Below, one piece after another: positions 36,579 to 45,267 of a stretch of 64,000 bases of DNA. Each line of letters begins with the position of its first letter. The first letter of the stretch is position 1. The notes under the pieces were generated by a model. It saw only the letters and a program-made list of their open reading frames with translations, had not been told where the DNA came from and searched no databases. The translations under genes and the position numbers were made by a program. This DNA comes from Altererythrobacter sp. C41 (lineage in GTDB: Bacteria > Pseudomonadota > Alphaproteobacteria > Sphingomonadales > Sphingomonadaceae), in NCBI RefSeq assembly GCF_016803135.1, contig NZ_JAEVFE010000003.1, forward strand, positions 1-64,000. The letters are read 5' to 3'.

Positions 36579-37930
36579 TGTGCCTCCTGCTGCCGCATCA
36601 GCCGGTCGCGCGTGCTGGTCGGCTGCTGGACGAAATCGTCCGTCTGGCCGGGGTAGCGCCCGGATTTCGGCTCCATCGTATCGAGGTTCCACTCCTCCGC
36701 GACGAAGGGCGCCCGGGTGGGTTCGACCACCGGATAGCCGCTGACTTCCTCCTCGCTGTCGATGATCTCTCCGCGGCCCTCGGCGACATCGAACACGACG
36801 CGGATGTCATGCGCGTCGCGGTCCCACGGGCGGGCGCCGGCATATCGCAGGACATGCGTCTCCACCTGATTCGCCGGGAGCACGTCGAGGTTCTCAGGCC
36901 AGACGGGCGGCTCGTCGGTTTCGAGGATCTTCGCAGGGCTGGTGGTGTAACGGCCGAACATCGGCAGCGGCTCGCCCAGTCGGCCGACCGCGATGTTGTC
37001 GCGACCGTAGTAGCGCAGGTCTCCGACGCCGCCAATCGACAGGAAGGCGATGTCGTCGCGGGTGGAGAAGCCCCCGCGCAGGACATTGCCGACCGCCGAG
37101 AGTTCGCCGGCCTGGTGCGGATGGTCGCCCCATTCCAGATCCATCAGGTTGTAATGGATCGCCTGTGCGCCCGGATTGAAGATGAAGTTGTTCACCACCG
37201 CGGCCTGGGCACCGCCCTTCAGCATCGGGTTGCGCTCGTAATTGTGGGCATAGAGGTTGCGGTAGATGAGGATGCCGGTCGCGTTGTCGTGGATAAGCGA
37301 GCCCTTGCTATGCTCTCCCTTCGGATGGCTGGCGTGGGCGAGGCCTTCGGCGAGGATGTTGTAGGAGAACGTGATGTTCCGCGAAGTTCCCGCGCGCCAT
37401 TCCTCCACCGTCTCGCCGGTGAAGCGCGGGCCGGAGGCGGACAGGTTCTCGTCTACGGCCCAGGTGATCGAGCAATGGTCGACGATCACGTTGCGGGCGG
37501 CGACGGTGGAGATGCCGTCGGCTTCCCAGTCGCTCCGTCTGGGCTTTCCGGATACACCCGAGCGGATGCGGATGTGGCGAACGATGACGTCGTGCGTACG
37601 GATGTCGAATCCGCCGCGGATGACGGTGATGCCGGGTGACGGTGCCGTCTGCCCGGCGATGGTGAGGTAGGGCTCGTCGATATTCACCGTGGTGAGGCCG
37701 AGATCGATCACACCGCCGACCTCGAACACCACGATTCGCGGGCCGGGCGCCTCGAGCGCCGCCTTGAGCGAGCCGGGCCCGTCGGCATCCAGATTGGTGA
37801 CCCGTATGATCGCACCGCCGCGTCCGCCTTCGGTCACCGCGGCCCACCCTGCAGCATCCGGAAAGGCTTCCGCGCGTAGCGGCGAGGCCACGATCAGCAG
37901 CAGAAGGGGTAGCAGAACACGTATCATCAT
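36575..37930 (-). CDS. Exported pectate lyase-like protein, PL1 family
   Basis: A 451-residue protein with a Sec signal (IRVLLPLLLLIVASPLRAEA). The right-handed beta-helix has PL1-type motifs: EGGRGGAIIRVTNLDADGPGSL at the start, VVFEVGGVIDL, IAGQTAPSPGITV, IVRHIRIRSG, VIVDHCSITWAVDENLS (Ca and active-site region), and GEHSKGSLIHDNATGILIYRNLYAHNYERNP. It would cut homogalacturonan by beta-elimination, giving the unsaturated ends handled by KduI and KduD. It heads a two-gene operon divergent from the TonB receptor, with operators E and F between them. Confidence 0.9.
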   Translation of the reverse strand: MMIRVLLPLLLLIVASPLRAEAFPDAAGWAAVTEGGRGGAIIRVTNLDADGPGSLKAALEAPGPRIVVFEVGGVIDLGLTTVNIDEPYLTIAGQTAPSPGITVIRGGFDIRTHDVIVRHIRIRSGVSGKPRRSDWEADGISTVAARNVIVDHCSITWAVDENLSASGPRFTGETVEEWRAGTSRNITFSYNILAEGLAHASHPKGEHSKGSLIHDNATGILIYRNLYAHNYERNPMLKGGAQAAVVNNFIFNPGAQAIHYNLMDLEWGDHPHQAGELSAVGNVLRGGFSTRDDIAFLSIGGVGDLRYYGRDNIAVGRLGEPLPMFGRYTTSPAKILETDEPPVWPENLDVLPANQVETHVLRYAGARPWDRDAHDIRVVFDVAEGRGEIIDSEEEVSGYPVVEPTRAPFVAEEWNLDTMEPKSGRYPGQTDDFVQQPTSTRDRLMRQQEAQ

Positions 37931-37980
37931 CTCTCTCCCATCACCGGTCTTGACAGCGTCTCGCGCCGGGCGCAGTCTTA

Positions 37981-37995
37981 TGACACCGGTTACTT
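37981..37995. promoter_or_regulatory. Operator E of the pectin/uronate regulon
   Basis: TGACACCGGTTACTT lies 50 bases upstream of the PL1 lyase start (minus strand), in the 250-base gap shared with the TonB receptor. Thirteen of its 15 bases match operator D. No gene is seen in this gap. Confidence 0.65.
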
Positions 37996-38119
37996 ACATC
38001 TTACAACCGGGATGATGACTGAGCGGGACAAGCGCAGCATCGGCGGGAGAGAGTGAAGGGGCGCCGTCATTGCCTCAACTCCAGAGTTCGTTCTCCCCGG
38101 CCATGTCGTCGTCTGGCTT

Positions 38120-38134
38120 AGACACCGGTGTCAT
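38120..38134. promoter_or_regulatory. Operator F of the pectin/uronate regulon
   Basis: AGACACCGGTGTCAT contains the fully symmetric 12-mer GACACCGGTGTC, the most perfect copy of the motif in the window. It lies 46 bases upstream of the TonB receptor start and is the likely strong operator for that gene. Confidence 0.7.
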
Positions 38135-38180
38135 ACGGTTTTATTCGCTTCCATGGGCGAAAAGGACAAGGGAGAGAGGA

Positions 38181-40982
38181 ATGCGCAAGGATCGGAACAT
38201 CGAGCCGCGGAAGCTTACGCTGCCGCGGCTCATGGGAGCTACTTCATTTTTCGTGCTGGCGGCCACCGTACTGCCGACCGTGGTAAGCGCGCAGGTGACC
38301 GACACGTCCCCCAGCCCCACCAGCGGTGCCGCCGATGAAGCGGTCGCCGAAGAGGCGATCGGGGAAGAGGGCAACGTAATCGTCGTCAGCGGCTTCCGTG
38401 CCTCGCTCGACGCGGCGCTCGACATGAAGCGCGAATCTGTGTCCGCGATCGACGTCATCGTCGCCGAGGACATCGCCAAGTTCCCCGACCAGAACCTCGC
38501 CGAATCGCTCCAGCGCATTCCCGGCGTCGCCATCGAGCGCGACGCGGGCGAAGGGCGTGCGATCACCGTGCGTGGTCTCGGCGCGCAGTTCACCCGCGTA
38601 CGGGTCAACGGCATGGAGACGATCGCAACCTCGACCGACGGCGCGTCCGCCAATCGCGACCGTGCGTTCGATTTCAACGTCTTCGCGTCCGAGCTGTTCA
38701 ATTCGATCGTTGTGCACAAGACCGCGTCGGCCTCGCTCGACGAAGGCTCGCTGGGTGCCGTCGTGGATCTCAACACTGGCAATCCGATCAGCTACGGCGC
38801 CGGTCTGACGCTGACCGCGTCGGCGCAGGCCCGCTACAACGATCTCAACGACAATGTCGGCCCGCGCCTTGCCGGGCTGATCGGCTGGACCAACGATGCC
38901 GAGACGTTCGGCGTGTCCGCCTCGGTGGCCTATTCGAAGTACAAGACGGCCGAACTCGGCAACAACTCGGTGCGCTGGGCCCAGGACCCGTTCCGTTCGG
39001 TCAACGGCGTGGCGTGCGATCTCGACAATCCGACCGGCGAGTGCGCGGAGGTCGCCAATGCCTTCCATCCGCGCATCCCGCGCTATGGCCTCGTGGGCCA
39101 CGACCGCGAGCGCCTGGGTGCGACCGCTTCGATCCAGTTCAAGCCAACGGATCGCACCAATATCTCGATCGACGGTCTCTATTCGAACTTCAAGGAGGAT
39201 CGCGACGAGTTCTGGGGCGAGGTGCTGCTGCGCAGCGAAGAAGACACCATCGACATCTCGAATTACGTGCTTGATGGCGACAACAACATCATCTCGGCCG
39301 AGCTGGACAACGCCTACGTCCGCACCGAGCGTTACCACCGCGAGAGCGAGACCGAGTTCTATCAGATCTCGGCCAACATCGATCACGAGTTCAGCGACGT
39401 ATTCAGGGGAACGCTGCGGGGCGGCCTCTCGCGGTCGGACGCGGATATCCCGATCGAAACCTCGCTCATGTTCGACGACCGGGCGGATGGTTACACCTAC
39501 GACTACACCGACATGAAGTCACCGCTCCTGGTCTTCGGTCCGGGGATCGACGACCCCGCAGCGTTCGAATTCGCCGAGTTCCGCGACCGGCCGTCGTTCC
39601 TCACCAACAAGTTCCGCACGGTCGCGCTCGATCTGGAATGGGACGTGGCCGACGGCTTCCAACTGGCGAGCGGCGCCTTCTATCGCCGGTTCGATTTCGA
39701 CACGATCGGATATCGGCGCGATGGCGTCTATTGCCAGGAGTTCGACTGCGCACCGGGAGCCACTGGTGCGCCGGTGACCGACGATCTCGCGGAAATCTTC
39801 GATCTCGGCGATGCAGGCCAGCCGGCGGGGAACACCAATAGCTGGGTAGTTCCCAACCTCGACGCCGCGACCGACTTCATCGACCTGTACGGCCGCGAAC
39901 GCGTGCTGCAGCAGGGCGAGCAACGCGATGTCACGGAAGAAGTCAAAGGCGGTTGGCTGCAGGCGAACTACGAAACGTCGCTGTTCGGTATGCGTGTGAC
40001 GGGTAACGCCGGCATCCGCTATGCCAAGACCGACCAGACATCCGGGGGCTTCCTCAGCGGCACCTACCTGACCGTCGAGCGCAGTTACGACGACTGGCTG
40101 CCGGCGATGAACGTCAATATCTTCCCCGCCGACAACCTGATCCTGCGCGGTGCCATCGCCAAGGTGATGACACGGCCGGGCCTGGGCTCGCTCACGCCGG
40201 GCGGCTCGGTCGACCAGTTCAATTTCCGCATTTCTTCGGGCAATCCCTACATCGACCCATACCGTGCCACGAACTACGACGTAGCGCTCGAATGGTACTT
40301 CGCCCCCGGCGCGCTGGCGTCCATCGCGCTGTTCGCGAAAGACATCGTGAGCTTCCCGCTGGGCACTTCGACCGAAGGCACTTGGGCCGACAGCGGCCTT
40401 CCGACATCTCTGCTGACGCCCGGAACGCCGGTTTACGACGCGATCGTCAACGGCACGGACCCGGATCGCGAATTCGAGTTCAGGACGACCGGAAACGGGC
40501 CGGGGGCAAGCCTGAAGGGCGTCGAGTTCGGCCTCAACCTGCCCTTCTCGGTATTTTCGGACTTGAGCATGCTGCGCCACTTCGGTGTGCTCGGCAACGT
40601 CACCCTGATCGACAGCGAGGTCGATTATACGGTCAGCGGCGACGTTTACACTCGCCCCCTTCTCGGGCTGTCGAAGAAGTCGGCGAACGGCACGGTCTAT
40701 TACGACGACGGCAAGCTATCGATCCGCGTGTCGGCCGCCTATCGCGGCGGCTATCTCACGGGCACTAGTGGCAACAGCAACATCTTCGAAGGGTTCGGCA
40801 GCTCGCTCAACCTCGATGCCGCGATTCGGTATCAGCTTACCGACCAGATCGAAGTGTCGCTCGACGGCACCAATCTGACCGACGACTATCGCTATCGCTG
40901 GACCGACGATTTCGCGCGCCGGAATTACGAGAACAATCACTTCGGCCGCGTGATCATGGCAGGCGTGCGCTTCAAGCTGTGA
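38181..40982 (+). CDS. TonB-dependent receptor (Xanthomonas/Caulobacter polysaccharide type)
   Basis: The start follows GGAGAGAGGA and gives 933 residues with a signal peptide (TSFFVLAATVLPTVVSAQ). The plug domain has VSGFRASLDAALDMKRES, IAKFPDQNLAESLQRIPGVAIERD and the conserved VRGLGAQFTRVRVNGME. A large beta-barrel follows, ending with the outer-membrane C-terminal pattern GRVIMAGVRFKL. It resembles the receptor subfamily common in Caulobacterales and Sphingomonadales for oligosaccharide import. Control by operator F and position next to pectin lyases point to oligogalacturonides or related oligomers as its ligand. Confidence 0.94.
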   Translation: MRKDRNIEPRKLTLPRLMGATSFFVLAATVLPTVVSAQVTDTSPSPTSGAADEAVAEEAIGEEGNVIVVSGFRASLDAALDMKRESVSAIDVIVAEDIAKFPDQNLAESLQRIPGVAIERDAGEGRAITVRGLGAQFTRVRVNGMETIATSTDGASANRDRAFDFNVFASELFNSIVVHKTASASLDEGSLGAVVDLNTGNPISYGAGLTLTASAQARYNDLNDNVGPRLAGLIGWTNDAETFGVSASVAYSKYKTAELGNNSVRWAQDPFRSVNGVACDLDNPTGECAEVANAFHPRIPRYGLVGHDRERLGATASIQFKPTDRTNISIDGLYSNFKEDRDEFWGEVLLRSEEDTIDISNYVLDGDNNIISAELDNAYVRTERYHRESETEFYQISANIDHEFSDVFRGTLRGGLSRSDADIPIETSLMFDDRADGYTYDYTDMKSPLLVFGPGIDDPAAFEFAEFRDRPSFLTNKFRTVALDLEWDVADGFQLASGAFYRRFDFDTIGYRRDGVYCQEFDCAPGATGAPVTDDLAEIFDLGDAGQPAGNTNSWVVPNLDAATDFIDLYGRERVLQQGEQRDVTEEVKGGWLQANYETSLFGMRVTGNAGIRYAKTDQTSGGFLSGTYLTVERSYDDWLPAMNVNIFPADNLILRGAIAKVMTRPGLGSLTPGGSVDQFNFRISSGNPYIDPYRATNYDVALEWYFAPGALASIALFAKDIVSFPLGTSTEGTWADSGLPTSLLTPGTPVYDAIVNGTDPDREFEFRTTGNGPGASLKGVEFGLNLPFSVFSDLSMLRHFGVLGNVTLIDSEVDYTVSGDVYTRPLLGLSKKSANGTVYYDDGKLSIRVSAAYRGGYLTGTSGNSNIFEGFGSSLNLDAAIRYQLTDQIEVSLDGTNLTDDYRYRWTDDFARRNYENNHFGRVIMAGVRFKL

Positions 40983-41068
40983 TGCGCTTCGCCGGATAGC
41001 TCCCGCTGGGCCGGTTCGCGCGATGAGTGCGGCCGGCCATTTCTTTCTTGCAAGGAGGCTTCTCCAGC

Positions 41069-42709
41069 ATGTTCGATCGAAGGACCGGCCTGAAGGCGGT
41101 CACAGCCGTCGGTATCCTCCAGCTCCTCCCGGCGCGCGCGCTGGCGCAGGGCTCGCGTGCGACGTCCTCGCTCGATCCTTACGCCCACATGGTGTGGGGC
41201 AAGGGCTTCGAAGGGCAGCGCAAGGCCGACCTCGGCGACGGACGGTTCCTCAATCCGGTATTCGCCGGCGACCATCCGGATCCGACCATCCTGCGGGATG
41301 GCGAGGACTACTACCTCACCTTCTCCAGCTTCGATGCTTATCCCGGCCTGGTCATCTGGCACAGCCGCGATCTGGTGAACTGGCAGCCGGTGACGGCCGC
41401 GCTTACCAAGCCGATCGGCTCCGTCTGGGCGCCAGAGCTGGTCAAGCACGACGGCCGCTACTTCCTCTACATTCCGGCGCGTTTTCCCGACTACAAATCG
41501 ATCTACGTCATCCATGCGGACCGGATCGAGGGGCCGTGGTCCGATCCAATCGACCTCAAGCTCCCCGACCATATCGACCCGGGCCATGCCGTGGGCGAGG
41601 ACGGGAGCCGCTGGCTGTTCCTCTCGGGCGGCGACCGCGTGCCGTTATCCGCCGATGGTCTGTCCATCATCGGCGAGGTCGAGCATGTCTACGATCCCTG
41701 GCACTACCCCGAGCACTGGGTGGTCGAGACTTTCGCGCCGGAGGGTCCCAAGATCACCCGGCGCGGCGATTACTTCTACATGACCACTGCCGTCGGCGGC
41801 ACCGCGGGTCCGCCGACCGGCCACATGGTCATCATGGCCCGCGCGCCGTCGATTCACGGCCCCTGGGAGCATGCTCCGAACAACCCCCAGATCCGCACCG
41901 AGAGCGCGCGCGAGAAATGGTGGTCGCGCGGCCATGCGACGCTGTTCGAAGGGCCGGGCGGCCAGTGGTGGATGATCTACCATGGTTACGAGAACGGCTA
42001 CTGGACGCTCGGCCGGCAGGCCTTGCTGGAGCCGGTCGAATGGACCGAGGACGGCTGGATAAAGCCGTTGGGCGGCGATCTGTCCGAACCCCTCGACAAG
42101 CCTCTCGACCTCCCCGACCAGCAGCACGGAATGCCGCTCAGCGACGATTTCACAGCCGACAAGTTCGGCGTCCAGTGGAGCTTCTACGATCCCGAGCCGA
42201 ACGAAGTGCAGCGCCTGCGCCGGGCGAACGGCGTGCTCCATATGCGCGGCAAGGGGCGCACGCCGACCGACTGCTCGCCCCTGTCGTTCGTCAACGGCGA
42301 CCAGCGCTATCGCATCGAAGCGGATGTGGAGGTCGATCCGGGCGCCGAGGCGGGGCTGCTCCTATTCTACAACCGGCGGCTTTATGCCGGGCTCGGTTTC
42401 GGGGAGAAGGGGCTGATGATGCACCGCTACGGCCTGCAACGCGCGCGGGGCGCGATACCGGGGCAGCGCGCCAAAGGCGGCAGACCGGTGAACAGGATGC
42501 GCATTCGCCTGACCAACGACCGCAACATTCTCACTATCCACACCAGCCAGGATGGCGGAGGGAGTTGGCAGAAGTTCGACGTGCAGATGGAGGTGTCGGG
42601 CTATCATCACAACGTCGCCTACGACTTCCTCAGCCTCCGCCCCGCGCTCTACGTTGCCGGAAAGGGCGAGGGGCGCTTTTCCAACTTCACGTATGAGGCC
42701 CTGACATGA
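41069..42709 (+). CDS. Exported glycoside hydrolase family 43 enzyme
   Basis: The start follows AAGGAGG and gives 546 residues with a signal peptide (LKAVTAVGILQLLPARALAQ). The five-bladed GH43 propeller begins at NPVFAGDHPDPTILRDGEDYY, with the general-base Asp in DHPDP. GSVWAPELVKHDGRYFLY and HWVVETFAPEGPKI hold further catalytic carboxylates. A C-terminal concanavalin-like beta-sandwich starts near LSDDFTADKFGVQWSFY. Such enzymes remove xylose or arabinose from xylan or pectin side chains, which would feed XylA and XylB. It begins a four-gene run of extracellular enzymes plus a uronate reductase. Confidence 0.92.
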   Translation: MFDRRTGLKAVTAVGILQLLPARALAQGSRATSSLDPYAHMVWGKGFEGQRKADLGDGRFLNPVFAGDHPDPTILRDGEDYYLTFSSFDAYPGLVIWHSRDLVNWQPVTAALTKPIGSVWAPELVKHDGRYFLYIPARFPDYKSIYVIHADRIEGPWSDPIDLKLPDHIDPGHAVGEDGSRWLFLSGGDRVPLSADGLSIIGEVEHVYDPWHYPEHWVVETFAPEGPKITRRGDYFYMTTAVGGTAGPPTGHMVIMARAPSIHGPWEHAPNNPQIRTESAREKWWSRGHATLFEGPGGQWWMIYHGYENGYWTLGRQALLEPVEWTEDGWIKPLGGDLSEPLDKPLDLPDQQHGMPLSDDFTADKFGVQWSFYDPEPNEVQRLRRANGVLHMRGKGRTPTDCSPLSFVNGDQRYRIEADVEVDPGAEAGLLLFYNRRLYAGLGFGEKGLMMHRYGLQRARGAIPGQRAKGGRPVNRMRIRLTNDRNILTIHTSQDGGGSWQKFDVQMEVSGYHHNVAYDFLSLRPALYVAGKGEGRFSNFTYEALT

Positions 42710-43704
42710 AGTTCGACCGCCGAACCGCGCTGATGGGCGGCGTGGCGCTGGGGCTCGCCTCGCGTGCGATGGGCCAGACGGCCGCGCCCGCGACCTCCGC
42801 GTCTCCCCATCTGACGTTTGCCGATCCGACGGAGACGATCGATCTATGGCCCGGTGGCGCTCCCGGCGCACCGGAGACGCTGCCGGTCGAGACGGTCAAG
42901 GAGCGGAGCACGAACCCCGCCTTCAACGACCGCTACGTCTTCGGCATTGCCCGCCCGCGCCTCGCGGTATTCCGGCCGGAGCGCCCGAACGGCGCGGCGG
43001 TGATGATCACCCCCGGCGGTGGCTACAGTTGGGTGGTGATCGACAAGGAGGGCTACGAGATGGCCCGCTGGCTGAACGAACGAGGCATCACGGCTTTCGT
43101 CCTCTTTTACAGGCTGCCGCACGAAGGCTGGGCCGCCGGGCCGAACGTCGCACTGTCGGACGCGCAGCGCGCCATGCGCCTTATCCGACATCGCGCTGAA
43201 GCATACGATGTCGATCCGAAGCGCGTGGCGGCGATTGGCTTCTCGGCCGGCGGGCACTTGTGCGCGGACTTGATGACTCGCTTCGACGCCAGGGTCTACG
43301 ACCCCATCGACGCTGCCGACCGCCTCTCGGCCCGCCCGGATGCCGCCGCGCCGATCTATCCGGTCATCTCCATGACCGCGCCCACGGCCCACGCCGGTTC
43401 GCGCAAAAACCTGATCGGCGAGGGCGCTTCCCCGGCGCTCGAACGGGCGCATACGCCGAGCTTCAACGTGCCGGCCGATGCGCCGCCTGCCTTCCTCCTC
43501 CATGCGGAGAACGACGAATCGGTGGTCGTCGAGAACACGCTGATGCTCCGCGCCGCGCTTCGCGAGCGGGGTATCGCGACGGAGACGCACCTCTACGCCG
43601 ACGGCGGCCATGGCTTTGGCCTCCGCCTCGCACGAGGCAAGACGGTCGAGGGCTGGGAACATCTTTTCCATCATTGGGGCACGGGGCAGGGGTTGTGGGC
43701 ATGA
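42706..43704 (+). CDS. Exported alpha/beta-hydrolase, probable acetylesterase
   Basis: A 332-residue protein with a Tat-like signal (FDRRTALMGGVALGLASRAMG). It shows the acetyl-xylan esterase/BD-FAE pattern: LWPGGAPGA, VMITPGGGYSWVVIDKEGYEMARWL (oxyanion), GFSAGGHLCADL (nucleophile Ser), HAENDESVVVENTL (acid) and DGGHGFGL (His). Overlaps of four bases with both neighbours show co-transcription. It probably deacetylates pectin or xylan oligomers before cleavage or uptake. Confidence 0.9.
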   Translation: MKFDRRTALMGGVALGLASRAMGQTAAPATSASPHLTFADPTETIDLWPGGAPGAPETLPVETVKERSTNPAFNDRYVFGIARPRLAVFRPERPNGAAVMITPGGGYSWVVIDKEGYEMARWLNERGITAFVLFYRLPHEGWAAGPNVALSDAQRAMRLIRHRAEAYDVDPKRVAAIGFSAGGHLCADLMTRFDARVYDPIDAADRLSARPDAAAPIYPVISMTAPTAHAGSRKNLIGEGASPALERAHTPSFNVPADAPPAFLLHAENDESVVVENTLMLRAALRERGIATETHLYADGGHGFGLRLARGKTVEGWEHLFHHWGTGQGLWA

Positions 43705-45260
43705 TCTATCGTCTGATCTGCGCGGCTGCGCTGATCCTGATCGCCGCGCCGCAGGCGCAGGCGCAAAGCCGCGAGGAGATCGAGCAGACCATGAAGCGCG
43801 CGACGCGGTTCATGGTCGAGGAAGTCTCGACCAACGGCGGCTACGTCTGGTCCTATCTGCCGGATAGGTCCCGCCGTTGGGGCGAGCTCGAGGCGAAGCC
43901 GAGCATGGTCTGGGTGCAGCCGCCTGGCACCGCGACCATGGGGCACCTGTTTCTCGACGCCTATCATGCAACCGGTGACGAATACTATTACCAGGCGGCC
44001 GAGAAGGCTGCCGCGGCGTTGATCTGGGGTCAGCATCGGAGCGGCGGCTGGAACTACTTCATCGATTTCGCCGGCCCTCCTTCGACCCGCCACTGGTACG
44101 AGACGGTCGGCCGGAATGCCTGGCGGATGGAGGAATTCCAGCACTACGCCGACAACGCGACGTTCGACGATGCCGGCACCTCCGAGGCGATGCAGTTCCT
44201 CCTTCGCCTTTATCTCGAGAAGTTGGACCCAAAGTACCGCCCGGCGCTCGACAAGGCGATCGGGTTCGTTTTGGAGAGCCAATACCCTATCGGCGGCTGG
44301 CCCCAACGCTGGCCATACGACTCCGAGTATCCCGAGTACGCCCGCTTCATCACGTTCAACGACGACGTGGCGGCGGAGAACATCAAGTTCCTTCTCATGG
44401 TTCACCAGACGCTCGGCGACCCGCGCGTGCGAGAGCCAATTATCCGGGCGATGAGCACCTTCGTGGTGACGCAGCTCGGGGCGCCGCAGCCGGGCTGGGC
44501 TCTCCAATATACGCTCGATCTGAAGCCGGCGGCTGCACGGACCTACGAACCCAACGCGCTCCACACAGGCACGACTGCGGCGAACGTGCGGCAGCTCATG
44601 AACTTCTATCGCATGACCGGCGAGACCAAGTTCCTCGCGCGCATTCCCGAAGCGCTGGACTGGCTGGACTCGGTGCGCTTGCCGGAAGGGCAGGGAAGTG
44701 GCGACCGCCATTTTCCGACGTTCATCGAACTCGGCACCAACCGGCCGATCTATGTCCACCGCCGTGGCTCGAACGTCGTGAATGGCGAATACTACTGGGA
44801 TTACAGCCCCGAAGCGCCGCTCGGCCACTATTCAGCCTACCGTGCTATCGATGTCGCGGCGCTGCGGCGGGAGCACGAGGCGTTGAAGACGGTGCCGCCA
44901 GAAGAGGTTGTCGCCAGTTCCCCGCTCCACGCGACAGGGACGACGCCGCTTCCGCGCTATTTCGTGGTCGACCTCGAGACCGGTTCCGATCTCAACGCGC
45001 AGAACGCGGCCGAGCCCGAGGATATCGTCCGCACGCTGAACCAGGATGGCTGGTGGCCGACGCCGCTCCGGGCAACGAGCAACCCCTACCGGGGTGACGG
45101 CCCCGCTGAATCTGCGCCCGGCGACTTCCGGTCGACCCATGTGGGCGATGCGACCGACACTTCGCCCTACACGACCGACACGCCAGTCATCGGCATCTCG
45201 ACCGCGACGTATATCGCCAACATGAGCCGTCTTATCCAGGCGCTGGTTTCCGACTGGTGA
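43701..45260 (+). CDS. Exported pectate lyase, PL10 family
   Basis: A 519-residue protein starting in the ATGA overlap with the esterase, with a signal peptide (MIYRLICAAALILIAAPQAQ). It has the PL10 (alpha/alpha)3 signature QYPIGGWPQRWPY, YARFITFNDDVAAENIKFLL, LPEGQGSGDRHFPTFIELGTN and HRRGSNVVNGEYYWDYSP. The ITFNDD aspartates bind Ca and substrate in family members. It cuts polygalacturonate, complementing the PL1 enzyme at 36575-37930. The C-terminal 120 residues extend beyond the core and have no assigned role. Confidence 0.92.
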   Translation: MIYRLICAAALILIAAPQAQAQSREEIEQTMKRATRFMVEEVSTNGGYVWSYLPDRSRRWGELEAKPSMVWVQPPGTATMGHLFLDAYHATGDEYYYQAAEKAAAALIWGQHRSGGWNYFIDFAGPPSTRHWYETVGRNAWRMEEFQHYADNATFDDAGTSEAMQFLLRLYLEKLDPKYRPALDKAIGFVLESQYPIGGWPQRWPYDSEYPEYARFITFNDDVAAENIKFLLMVHQTLGDPRVREPIIRAMSTFVVTQLGAPQPGWALQYTLDLKPAAARTYEPNALHTGTTAANVRQLMNFYRMTGETKFLARIPEALDWLDSVRLPEGQGSGDRHFPTFIELGTNRPIYVHRRGSNVVNGEYYWDYSPEAPLGHYSAYRAIDVAALRREHEALKTVPPEEVVASSPLHATGTTPLPRYFVVDLETGSDLNAQNAAEPEDIVRTLNQDGWWPTPLRATSNPYRGDGPAESAPGDFRSTHVGDATDTSPYTTDTPVIGISTATYIANMSRLIQALVSDW

Positions 45261-45267
45261 TGCTACC

